In this document: in pieces, positions 7,688 through 14,735 of the stretch
Layout: each line of letters opens with the position of its first letter
How positions within the stretch are numbered: position 1 is the first letter of the stretch
Assembly: GCA_021779435.1 (NCBI GenBank)
Contig: JAJYAR010000003.1
Coordinates: forward strand, 1 to 31,114
DNA from: a bacterium
GTDB lineage: Bacteria; Verrucomicrobiota; Verrucomicrobiae; JAJYAR01
Length of the DNA: 31,114 bases
Direction: 5' to 3'
Notes under the pieces: generated by a model
Told to the model about the DNA's origin: nothing
Databases searched by the model: none
Seen by the model: the letters and a program-made list of their open reading frames with translations, nothing else
Translations under genes and position numbers: made by a program

Positions 7688-9298
7688 ATGAGCAAGACGG
7701 ATGCTGAGCTGCTGGACCGGTACGTCGCCGAACGCGCGGATGACGCATTCGGCGAACTCGTGCGCAGGCACGTCGACGGCGTCTATTCGTCGGCGCTGCG
7801 ACGGGTCGGGGGTGATGCCCAGCTCGCCGAGGATGTGACACAGGTCGTCTTCACGTCGCTGGCGCAGAACGCGCCGCGGCTCCGCGGCCATCCGGCGCTC
7901 GCCGCCTGGCTCTATGTGACAACGCGCAACCATGCCGCAAATGCCGTGCGCTGTGAAATTCGACGGAGAAACCGCGAACGGGAGGCCCAAGCCATGATCG
8001 ACGACCCGACTGATCGCACAGAGAGCGCGGACTGGGGCCGCGTCGGTCCTGTGCTCGATTCCGCCATCGACCAACTCGGCGAAAGAGACCGGACCGCCAT
8101 CGTCCTGCGTTTTGTGGACAAGCGTACGTTCGCCGATATCGGGGCTGCTCTGCACATCTCCGAGGACGCCGCGCGGATGCGCGTCGAGCGTTCGCTGGAG
8201 CGGCTGCGGGTCACCCTCAAACAGCGCGGGATTCCTTCGACGGCCGCGGCGCTTGGCGTGGCAATGGCGGAGCATGTCGCCGTCGCGGCGCCGTCCGGCC
8301 TTGCGGGGACGGTGACGACCGCGGCGCTGGCCGGCGGCTCGGTTTCCGCCCTGTCGGTCGTCGGCTTTATCGGATTTATGAGCACATCGAAAATTGTCCT
8401 CGGCGTGGCCGGCCTCGCCGCGGCCGTGGCCATTGGAACTGCCGGCTACCAGTTGCACCAGCTTGGCGCTTCACGGGCGTCGGTCGCTGCCGCCGATGCG
8501 GCAAATGCGCGCCTCGCGGCTGCCGTGCGTGAGACGGACCTCTCCGCCGACGCCGCGGAAACTGCCGCGGCCGACGCGCGCAAGAGCGCTCAACAGCAGC
8601 GCCCGGGCACGCGCGGTGCGGAGCAGGGGACATCGGTTGCCCAGGCCACGGAGACACAGGCGCTCGCGGATGGCACGGCGCTCATGCAGCGGCACCCCGA
8701 GTTGAAGAAGCTCCTCACCGATCTGCGTCGCGCCGAAGTGGAGACGCAGTTCCGGGACTGGATAAAACGCAACGGACTGAGCCCCGCCACCGCAGAGCTG
8801 TTCCTCCAGAACATGGTTGGCGATGGAATCCTGTGGCAGGGCGACCTGTCGAACGGCTCGCGCGTGGCCATCAGACTCGACCGACCAACGGGACCGGGTG
8901 TCGAGGCTGCGAACCAGGAGCTGATGGAGAAGTTCGGCCTGGATCGTGAGGCATTCCTTCGCGACATCCGCGGCGAGTTCATCGGGCAGTATCTTGCGAA
9001 GCAGGTGGCCTCGGCGGTGTATTTCACGACGGAACCACTGAGTCCCGAGCAGGCCGGGCGGTTGGCGCAGATCGCGAGCGCCGCGTCAGGGCGCGGCCTG
9101 CAGATCAACGACAAGATCCGGATCGATCTCGATGAGACGATCGCCAACTCCGCGACGGTGCTCTCGCCGCTGCAAGTCGGCGCGCTCCAGTCGATCCAGA
9201 CACAGTTTCGGTATCGTGCCGCGCTGAACGAGGCGATGCGCGAGAACGCCGCCAAGAGCGGTGGACAAACCCCAACCCAGCGTTCCTCCGGATCATGA
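7688..9298 (+). CDS. ECF-type sigma-70 factor with membrane-anchored extracytoplasmic C-terminal domain (module 1)
   Basis: RNA polymerase sigma factor of 536 residues, far longer than the usual ECF length of about 200. Region 2 is at about residues 15-90 (FGELVRRHVDGVYSSALRR, LAEDVTQVVF). Region 4 is at about 120-178, with HISEDAARMRVERSLERLR as the DNA-binding helix-turn-helix. An Ala-rich linker with the motif GIPSTAAALG leads to a membrane helix at about 222-254, preceded by FMSTSK. A coiled-coil-like segment (262-306) follows, then a helical domain starting at Pro337 (HPEL...LSPATAELF) and a second motif, TEPLSPEQAGRL, near 449-459. The stop overlaps the partner gene start (ATGA, 9295-9298). 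No classical anti-sigma gene is adjacent. The C-terminal part and the partner may act as sensor/anti-sigma, by inference. Confidence 0.9.
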   Translation: MSKTDAELLDRYVAERADDAFGELVRRHVDGVYSSALRRVGGDAQLAEDVTQVVFTSLAQNAPRLRGHPALAAWLYVTTRNHAANAVRCEIRRRNREREAQAMIDDPTDRTESADWGRVGPVLDSAIDQLGERDRTAIVLRFVDKRTFADIGAALHISEDAARMRVERSLERLRVTLKQRGIPSTAAALGVAMAEHVAVAAPSGLAGTVTTAALAGGSVSALSVVGFIGFMSTSKIVLGVAGLAAAVAIGTAGYQLHQLGASRASVAAADAANARLAAAVRETDLSADAAETAAADARKSAQQQRPGTRGAEQGTSVAQATETQALADGTALMQRHPELKKLLTDLRRAEVETQFRDWIKRNGLSPATAELFLQNMVGDGILWQGDLSNGSRVAIRLDRPTGPGVEAANQELMEKFGLDREAFLRDIRGEFIGQYLAKQVASAVYFTTEPLSPEQAGRLAQIASAASGRGLQINDKIRIDLDETIANSATVLSPLQVGALQSIQTQFRYRAALNEAMRENAAKSGGQTPTQRSSGS

Positions 9299-10242
9299 GC
9301 TCCACCAAACACTTCGCCACCCTTGCCGCGGTCGTCGCCCTTTGCGCAGGAGGGCTTTGGCTCGCGAGGACGAGCGCGCAGGAACACGCCGACAATCTCC
9401 GCACGATCGCCGCGCTGGAAAAGAGCCGTGCTGGCCTGGAATCACGCCTGAAGGCGGCCGAAGCGCGCCGGACGGCGGCGGACGAGGCGAGGGACGCCGC
9501 ACTTGCAGCGCTCGAATCCGCCAAAGCCGCCGAGAAGAAGGCGGCGACCTCCGCCGCGGCACGTGCGCAGCAGCCGAAAGAGGCCGCGCGGAACTCCGGA
9601 TCCGGATCGGCGAACGACTGGCGCGCGGTGGTGATCAACAACCCGAAGCTCGAAAGCCTTTTCCTGGAGAGCACGCGTGACCGCATACGCTCGGACTATG
9701 GGCTCCTGTTCACGCGTTGCTCCCTTTCTCCCGAGCAGATCGAAAGATTCGTCGGCGCGACCGCGAGGATGCAGGAAGCGGAACTCGATATCTTCGCCGT
9801 CAGCCAGGCTGACCCCGAGAAGCGTGACTCGCTGCGGAAACTGGCGCAGGGGGCTCAGGAAGAATACAACGTCGTCCTTCGCGAATTGTTTGGAGCGGAC
9901 GGGCAGAAGGTTGTCCGCGACTTCAACCGTCTGGGCGCGGCCCGCACTGTCGTGAACGAACTGGGTGGCGTGGCGGCCCTTGCGGGGACTCCGCTGACAG
10001 TTGCGCAGGCGCAGCAGCTTTGCGACGTGGTCGCCAGCGCCACGCCCGCCTATGCGAGTGGAGGCTACGCAGACGTCCGTTCGGTGAACTGGCCTGACGT
10101 CGATGCGCGCGCCGCACAGATTCTCACGCCGGCCCAGTTTGAAGTGTATCGACGCGGCCTCCGCGGCACCGCGCAGATTCAGGAGGCAATCGCCGCCGCC
10201 CTGAAAGCCGAGGGCCGGACACTTCAGCCCTCGACGCGCTGA
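9295..10242 (+). CDS. Sigma-factor partner protein with N-terminal anchor (module 1)
   Basis: Protein of 315 residues without a recognised family name. It has an N-terminal membrane anchor (about 7-27) and a long Ala/Glu/Lys/Arg-rich coiled coil (about 30-98). A helical domain begins at Pro117 (NNPKLESLF ... LSPEQIERFV) and continues to GTPLTVAQAQQL (231-242) and ILTPAQFEVY (276-285). The segment from Pro117 aligns without gaps to the extracytoplasmic domain of the sigma factor encoded just upstream, so the two products are homologous there. The gene overlaps the sigma gene by four bases, giving translational coupling. Most of the chain should face the periplasm. A role as co-sensor or dimer partner of the sigma ectodomain is inferred. 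Confidence 0.85.
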   Translation: MSSTKHFATLAAVVALCAGGLWLARTSAQEHADNLRTIAALEKSRAGLESRLKAAEARRTAADEARDAALAALESAKAAEKKAATSAAARAQQPKEAARNSGSGSANDWRAVVINNPKLESLFLESTRDRIRSDYGLLFTRCSLSPEQIERFVGATARMQEAELDIFAVSQADPEKRDSLRKLAQGAQEEYNVVLRELFGADGQKVVRDFNRLGAARTVVNELGGVAALAGTPLTVAQAQQLCDVVASATPAYASGGYADVRSVNWPDVDARAAQILTPAQFEVYRRGLRGTAQIQEAIAAALKAEGRTLQPSTR

Positions 10243-10320
10243 TCCGGCGGGACGCAGCGCGGTGCTTCAGCCCGCGTCGGGTGCCGCACAGGGCGCGTTA
10301 AGGAATAAGCGCCCTTCCCT

Positions 10321-10340
10321 GCGGGGTGGGGGCACCCCGC
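10321..10340. terminator. GC-rich hairpin after module 1
   Basis: GCGGGGTG (10321-10328) pairs with CACCCCGC (10333-10340) around a GGGG tetraloop. A weaker repeat, GGGCGC/GCGCCC, lies about 30 nt upstream. It sits 78 nt after the stop of the module 1 partner gene. There is no T-run, so it is a candidate transcription end or a structured repeat. Confidence 0.35.
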
Positions 10341-10386
10341 CCGCAGCAGACGGCGACGGGAGCGAATTCACCGGGGATCTGGGGCT

Positions 10387-10410
10387 GTAGGAGCAGATTT
10401 ATCTGCGATG
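10387..10410 (+). repeat. REP-like 24-bp element, left copy
   Basis: A 24-bp sequence beginning GTAGGAGCAG and containing the palindrome GCAGATTTATCTGC. Its exact reverse complement occurs at 13032-13055, so the two copies bracket sigma module 2 as inverted repeats. The form (GTAGGAGC followed by a small palindrome) resembles REP elements of other bacteria. Confidence 0.65.
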
Positions 10411-10481
10411 TCCTTCCGACCTGCGCGTTGAGGCGGTGCGTGCCGCCGGTCCGGACGGTGCTGGTTTCCCCAAAATTTGTT

Positions 10482-10492
10482 TGTTCGGATCC
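10482..10492 (+). promoter_or_regulatory. Conserved element upstream of sigma gene 2
   Basis: TGTTCGGATCC starts 41 nt before ATG 10523. The region GTTTGTTCGG (10479-10488) is identical to the one upstream of the third sigma gene and lies at exactly the same distance from the start codon. A second shared box downstream reads GTCA here and GTTA there, 17 nt after TTCGG in both. A promoter is the simplest reading. Confidence 0.5.
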
Positions 10493-10522
10493 AGTCTCGG
10501 TGACGGTCATAAGGTGATCGCC

Positions 10523-12076
10523 ATGACTGAGGACGCCTTGTTGCTCCAGCGGTACGCCTCGGAAAACGCGGAAGACGCGTTCCGGGAGTTGGTGCGCCGG
10601 CACATCAACGCCGTTTACTCGGCGGCCCTGCGACGCTCAGGCGGCAACCGCGGGCTGGCGGAGGATGTCACGCAACAGGTGTTCGTCGCGCTCGCCAGGA
10701 AGGCGCAAACGCTTGCCCGGCATCCTTACCTCACGGCCTGGCTTCACACGGTCACTCGCTTGGAAACCATCAGCGCGCTGCGGGCGGAAACACGACGTCG
10801 GCGCCGCGAACAGGAGTCACACGCCATGCAGGAAATGGACTTGGACGGCAACGCGCCTGTCGAGTGGGGTCACGTGGCGCCGGTTCTGGATTCGGCGATC
10901 GACAGCCTGAAGGAAGCGGACCGGACGGCCGTGCTTCTGCGGTTCGTCGACCAGCGCGGTTTTGGCGAGATCGGTGTGGCGCTCGGAATCTCGGAGGACG
11001 CCGCCCGGATGCGGGTGAACCGCGCGCTGGAGAACCTACGTGCGGTGCTGACACGCCGGGGGATTCCGTCGACGAGCGCGGCGCTCGGGCTCCTGCTGGC
11101 CGACAATGCGGTTGCCGCCGCTCCGGTTGCGCTCGCCGGTTCGGCTGCCGCGGCCGCGCTCACCGCGGCGGGAACCGCCTCGGGCATAGCCGGGGCCGCG
11201 GTTGCCTTTATGAGCACGACAAAGTTCATGGCCGTGGCAGCGGGGCTGGTGCTCCTCGCAGCCGGCACGGCCACGTGGGAGGTCGGCGAGGCACGCGCGA
11301 CACAGCGCGACCTTGCGGACGCACGATCACAAACCGCAATCGCTGAGCGGCAGCTTCACGACGCTAAGTCCCGCGCCACGGCGGCGGAGGGAAAGGCCGC
11401 GGCGCTCCAGAACGCGGTCGCTGACGCGAAGCGGGCCGAGGCGGCGCGGGTCCAGTCCGTCACGTGGGCTTCCCGCACCGCCGAGGAGAAGAAAGCGCTG
11501 GGGAAGGCGTTTATGGAGCGGCACCCCGAACTCGCAGAGGCTGGCAAAGAGATGGCCCGGGCAGCGATGTGGGATGAGCTGCAGGGTTACATTGTCGCAC
11601 GGAAGCTCACCGAGTTGCAGGCACGAGAGCTCGTCTCGTTCATGCGGCGCAGCGCGATGCCGTCGGAAATGACGCTGCCGACGCTCGGGCCGGTGATCGT
11701 CGAGCTTGCGTCCGCGGAAAAGGGAAGCCGCCCCGGGTGGATCAACGCTGAGGAATTGCAGTCCCTCGGCCAATACGTGGCCGGCAGTCGTGCCCGTCAT
11801 TTGGTCCAGAGTGTTGCGCGCCAGGTCTGCTTCACCGACACACCGTTGACGTCGGAACAGGCGGCACACCTGTTTCGAGCTGCGGAAGCGAAGCCCCCTG
11901 CGGGGGCGAATCTCGACTGGGCGAGCGTCTTCTCGGCAAGCCAGAGCGCGTTATCGCCGCAGCAGTTCGAGGCGCTGAGGACGACGAGGCTCGGGGAGCA
12001 ATATTCAATTGCCGCCCGCGATGGGAGGAAGGTCGCGGAGAATCCGGCGACCGCAGCCACAGCCAGCTCGAAGTGA
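10523..12076 (+). CDS. ECF-type sigma-70 factor with membrane-anchored extracytoplasmic C-terminal domain (module 2)
   Basis: Paralogue of the module 1 sigma factor, 517 residues. ATG 10523 is chosen because AAGGTGA lies five bases upstream and because MTEDALLLQRYASENAEDAF matches the paralogue start; the frame is open upstream to 10436. Region 2 covers about 15-88 (LAEDVTQQVFVALARK) and region 4 about 118-176 (GISEDAARMRVNRALENLR). The linker again carries GIPSTSAALG, followed by FMSTTK and a membrane helix (about 234-253). A coiled coil (about 257-310) leads to the ectodomain starting at Pro335 (RHPEL ... LTELQARELV), with DTPLTSEQAAHL further on. The stop overlaps the partner start (TGATG at 12074-12078). 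Inverted REP-like copies lie outside the pair. Confidence 0.9.
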   Translation: MTEDALLLQRYASENAEDAFRELVRRHINAVYSAALRRSGGNRGLAEDVTQQVFVALARKAQTLARHPYLTAWLHTVTRLETISALRAETRRRRREQESHAMQEMDLDGNAPVEWGHVAPVLDSAIDSLKEADRTAVLLRFVDQRGFGEIGVALGISEDAARMRVNRALENLRAVLTRRGIPSTSAALGLLLADNAVAAAPVALAGSAAAAALTAAGTASGIAGAAVAFMSTTKFMAVAAGLVLLAAGTATWEVGEARATQRDLADARSQTAIAERQLHDAKSRATAAEGKAAALQNAVADAKRAEAARVQSVTWASRTAEEKKALGKAFMERHPELAEAGKEMARAAMWDELQGYIVARKLTELQARELVSFMRRSAMPSEMTLPTLGPVIVELASAEKGSRPGWINAEELQSLGQYVAGSRARHLVQSVARQVCFTDTPLTSEQAAHLFRAAEAKPPAGANLDWASVFSASQSALSPQQFEALRTTRLGEQYSIAARDGRKVAENPATAATASSK

Positions 12077-12957
12077 TGAACGCACGACGTTTTACCATGC
12101 TGCTTCTGATGCTCGGCGTGATTGCCGGCGCCTGCTGGGTTGCCGTGGACGCGCGGCGCGAGGCGGCACGAATCCGCTGGGCCCGAAACGCGGAGATCGA
12201 AAAGCGCGCCGCGTCCATTAAGCAGCTCGACTCCGCACGGGCCCGGATTGCCGCGGCTGAGGCGGCACGACAGGAGCTGGATCAGACACTGAAGGGAGGC
12301 AGCCCTGCGCCTCAGCCGCGGCGCGCGCTTCAGGCCATGCAGGACCCGGTGCGCGACGATCCCAAACTCCAGCTGCTCAGTCTTCAGTTGAATAAGGCGT
12401 CGTACGCCGGGCGATACGCGGCGTTCTACTCAAGGGCCAAGCTGACGCTCGAGCAGATTGAAAGGCTTGAGGCGGCCCTTTGCGGACGCCGGGAGGCCAC
12501 GATGGATATCCAGGATGTCGGCCTCGCGTTGGGAAACTCGGCGCATGCGGAGGCGCAGAAATTGATGGATGCCGCGAGGGATGCCTCCCGTGCCGAGTTC
12601 GAGCAGCTTCTCGGACCGGAACTTGCCCGCCAGTTTGCCGAGTACGAGCGCACCCTGCCGGCCCGCGATTTTGTGGCCGAGTTCGCCGGCGCCAGCGTTG
12701 TGTTCGGAGCGCCGCTGCCGCGCGAAACCGCCGAGCGGGTGATCGAATTGATCTGCAGCGCCTCTCCCAGCTATTCGAATGGCAAGGCGGTGAGCCTCGA
12801 GGCCGTGGACTGGAACACCGTGGATCAGCAGGTCGCGCAGCTTCTGACGCCCGCGCAACTCCAGTGGTTCAAAAGCACCCTCTCGCGATCCAGCCTCCGC
12901 TTCAACGCGCTCATGTCACGCGCGGCTGTCGCGGATGGCCTGATACCGGCAGACTGA
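12076..12957 (+). CDS. Sigma-factor partner protein with N-terminal anchor (module 2)
   Basis: Paralogue of the module 1 partner, 293 residues from ATG 12076; a GTG three bases earlier would give an in-frame four-base overlap with the sigma gene. A membrane anchor lies at about residues 7-25, then an Arg/Ala/Glu-rich coiled coil at about 26-72. The helical domain starts at Pro96 (DDPKLQLLSL ... LTLEQIERLE) and continues through GAPLPRETAERV and LLTPAQLQWF. The TGATG overlap implies translational coupling to the sigma gene. Sequence identity to the module 1 partner is low outside these motifs, so the duplication is old. The molecular role is unknown; an extracytoplasmic partner of the sigma ectodomain is inferred. 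Confidence 0.84.
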   Translation: MNARRFTMLLLMLGVIAGACWVAVDARREAARIRWARNAEIEKRAASIKQLDSARARIAAAEAARQELDQTLKGGSPAPQPRRALQAMQDPVRDDPKLQLLSLQLNKASYAGRYAAFYSRAKLTLEQIERLEAALCGRREATMDIQDVGLALGNSAHAEAQKLMDAARDASRAEFEQLLGPELARQFAEYERTLPARDFVAEFAGASVVFGAPLPRETAERVIELICSASPSYSNGKAVSLEAVDWNTVDQQVAQLLTPAQLQWFKSTLSRSSLRFNALMSRAAVADGLIPAD

Positions 12958-13031
12958 TCGGATTCAGCCGGAAAGAGGCGCGTCGAGGCAGGGCGTGACC
13001 GCTGGGCGCGCCGTGTCCTGGTACGGCAAGG

Positions 13032-13055
13032 CATCGCAGATAAATCTGCTCCTAC
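13032..13055 (-). repeat. REP-like 24-bp element, right copy
   Basis: Exact reverse complement of 10387-10410, ending CTGCTCCTAC on the plus strand. It lies between the module 2 partner gene and upp. Together the copies form a 2.6-kb-spaced inverted pair around module 2. Confidence 0.65.
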
Positions 13056-13115
13056 TTGCAGAGACGGCGAGTCCAGCGCGCCCTAGGTTATCGCGCGGCG
13101 AAAACCTCGAAAACC

Positions 13116-13736
13116 TCAGGTGCCGTACAGCCGGTCGCCGAAATCGCCGAGGCCCGGGAGGATGTACTTGTTGGCGTTGAGCTGACGGTCCAGCGCGGCG
13201 GCATGGATCGGCGTTCCAGGGTGGTGCTTCTCGACGGCAGCGACGCCCTCCGGCGCGGCGACGATGCACACGAGCGTGGGATTCACGCCGCCGTTCTCCT
13301 TCACCACGGTCAACGCCTGGACCGCCGAGCCACCCGTCGCGAGCATCGGGTCCACGAGAAAAACATGCCGGTGCTGCAGCGGCGGCAGCTTGCAATAGTA
13401 GCTTCGCGCGATGGCGGTCGCGTGGTCGCGCTCCAGTCCGATGTAGCCGACGCTCACGTCGGGAAAAATGTCGCTGAAGGGCTGCACCATCCCGAGACCC
13501 GCGCGCAGGATCGGCACCACGACCAGCGTCTCATGCGCCAGCACCGTTCCCCGGGTCTTCTCCAGCGGGGTCTCGATCTCCTTGGACTCGGTCTCGATCG
13601 TGTTGGTCGCCTCGATCGCGAGCAGCATGCTGATCTGGTAGGCGAGCGTGCGGAACGTCGCCGGCTTCGTCTTCTTGTCGCGGAGATGCGTGATGATGTG
13701 CGCCGCGAGCGGATGATCGAGAATGTTAAGAGGCAT
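13116..13736 (-). CDS. upp: Uracil phosphoribosyltransferase
   Basis: Pyrimidine salvage enzyme that makes UMP from uracil and PRPP in the cytoplasm. At 206 residues it matches the usual family length. MPLNILDHPLAAHIITHLRD is the typical N-terminus, so ATG 13736 is the start; an upstream extension to 13823 has no family support. The PRPP-binding loop is VDPMLATGGSA. Other family motifs are VPILRAGLGMV, GYIGLERD and the C-terminal PGLGDFGDRLYGT. The next gene upstream, 170 bp away on the same strand, encodes a nucleoside deoxyribosyltransferase-like protein. A shared salvage function is therefore possible, although the spacing and repeats between them argue against a tight operon. No clear ribosome-binding site is visible. 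Confidence 0.95.
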   Translation of the reverse strand: MPLNILDHPLAAHIITHLRDKKTKPATFRTLAYQISMLLAIEATNTIETESKEIETPLEKTRGTVLAHETLVVVPILRAGLGMVQPFSDIFPDVSVGYIGLERDHATAIARSYYCKLPPLQHRHVFLVDPMLATGGSAVQALTVVKENGGVNPTLVCIVAAPEGVAAVEKHHPGTPIHAAALDRQLNANKYILPGLGDFGDRLYGT

Positions 13737-13741
13737 GCTGA

Positions 13742-13906
13742 AATGCGGATTGCGGAATGCGGTTGCGGACGCCGCCAACAGATTAAGCGGCCTACAACCT
13801 AGCGCGCGGCGTGCGGTCGCCAATCAGCAATTCGACCCATTCCGGACCACAGGTGTTGTCAGCGGATTTCCCGGGCAATCCGCAATCCGAGATCAACAAT
13901 CCGCAA
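13742..13906. repeat. Inverted GCGGATTG-type repeats upstream of upp
   Basis: Short iterations of GCGGATTGCGGAATGCGG type occur at about 13744-13768. An inverted set, read on the minus strand as GCGGATTG units, occurs at about 13876-13905. A related string (AATCGCAATCCGCGATCG) appears near 21198-21215. They fill most of the gap between the upp and deoxyribosyltransferase-like genes. No gene is seen in this gap. Confidence 0.45.
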
Positions 13907-14599
13907 TTACAGCAGGTCCTTCTCCACCTTTGCCTTCAGGTACTGTTCGAACTCCTTCCGGATCGCCTTCTGCTTTCCACGGAAGGCCGGGAAGGTGGCG
14001 AGCCATTGATAGACCTCCTCGCGGAGGTACTTCGGGAGCGTCGGGTCCGTCGCGAGCATTCGTTCGAGGGCGCGCACACAGAGAGAGGCCGTCTGCTCGC
14101 AGACCATCTGGGCCGCCGCGGAGCCGTGCTGGCCCGCGAGCCGAACGACATCGTCGGTACGATGCCGGTGCATGCGACCGCGGTACTGGTCGAGACTCGG
14201 AACGAGCACCGTGGCGGTGCGCGGAAACCCGCTTGCCATCAGGCTCCACGGTTCGGCCCGGCTTCCTCCGCCGGTGTGCCTGACGTCGCTGCGGACGAGG
14301 ACGGACGGGATATCGGCGAACTTGGCCATCATGAACTCCGCGACGGCCCCGCTGTCGAGGTCGGTGCCGTCGAAGTTGAGGATCGCGAGATCACACTGGG
14401 CGAGGACGCGGAAATTGAGATCGCGGATCGCGCGACCGCGCTTGCCCGGCGGCACGAAGTCCTGCGGCATCACGCAGCGGAAACGCCCGTGCGACTTCTC
14501 GTAGATCGCCTCCGCCAGCCACGCATTGCCGATCAGGTGCTTGAGCGAGAACAACTCGCCGCCGAGGTAAACCGAGTGGCTGCGCGTCTTTTTCTTCAC
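13907..14599 (-). CDS. Nucleoside 2-deoxyribosyltransferase-like protein
   Basis: Protein of 230 residues resembling the nucleoside 2-deoxyribosyltransferase superfamily. The start SVYLGGELFSLKHLIGNAWLAEAIYE fits the family's first strand and helix. CDLAILNFDGTDLDSGAVAEFMMAKF fits the conserved DG.DsGt..E active-site region, in which the Glu is usually the nucleophile. GTG 14599 is chosen because it follows AGGTG at a proper distance and places the first strand near the N-terminus. An in-frame ATG at 14671 is an alternative, and the open frame reaches 14764. A C-terminal helical extension (ALERMLATD ... KVEKDLL) follows the core. The stop lies about 170 bp before the upp start, so linked nucleobase salvage is plausible. 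Substrate unknown. Confidence 0.75.
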   Translation of the reverse strand: MKKKTRSHSVYLGGELFSLKHLIGNAWLAEAIYEKSHGRFRCVMPQDFVPPGKRGRAIRDLNFRVLAQCDLAILNFDGTDLDSGAVAEFMMAKFADIPSVLVRSDVRHTGGGSRAEPWSLMASGFPRTATVLVPSLDQYRGRMHRHRTDDVVRLAGQHGSAAAQMVCEQTASLCVRALERMLATDPTLPKYLREEVYQWLATFPAFRGKQKAIRKEFEQYLKAKVEKDLL

Positions 14600-14735
14600 G
14601 GGGTGACACCTATGAAGCGCGTAACCCCGCCCCGTGCAAGCCACTCGGCGAATCTCAATCGCAGCGAGCATCCCGAGCCTGGCCGCCGCAATTATTAATA
14701 GACCGCTCCGGCTCGGGCAGTTCGTCCGGCCGTAT

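Noticed and set aside
14600..14613. GGGTGACACCTAT as another copy of the palindrome family
   Set aside because: Only a short GGTGACA-like match in a different arrangement; it doubles as the ribosome-binding region of the deoxyribosyltransferase-like gene.
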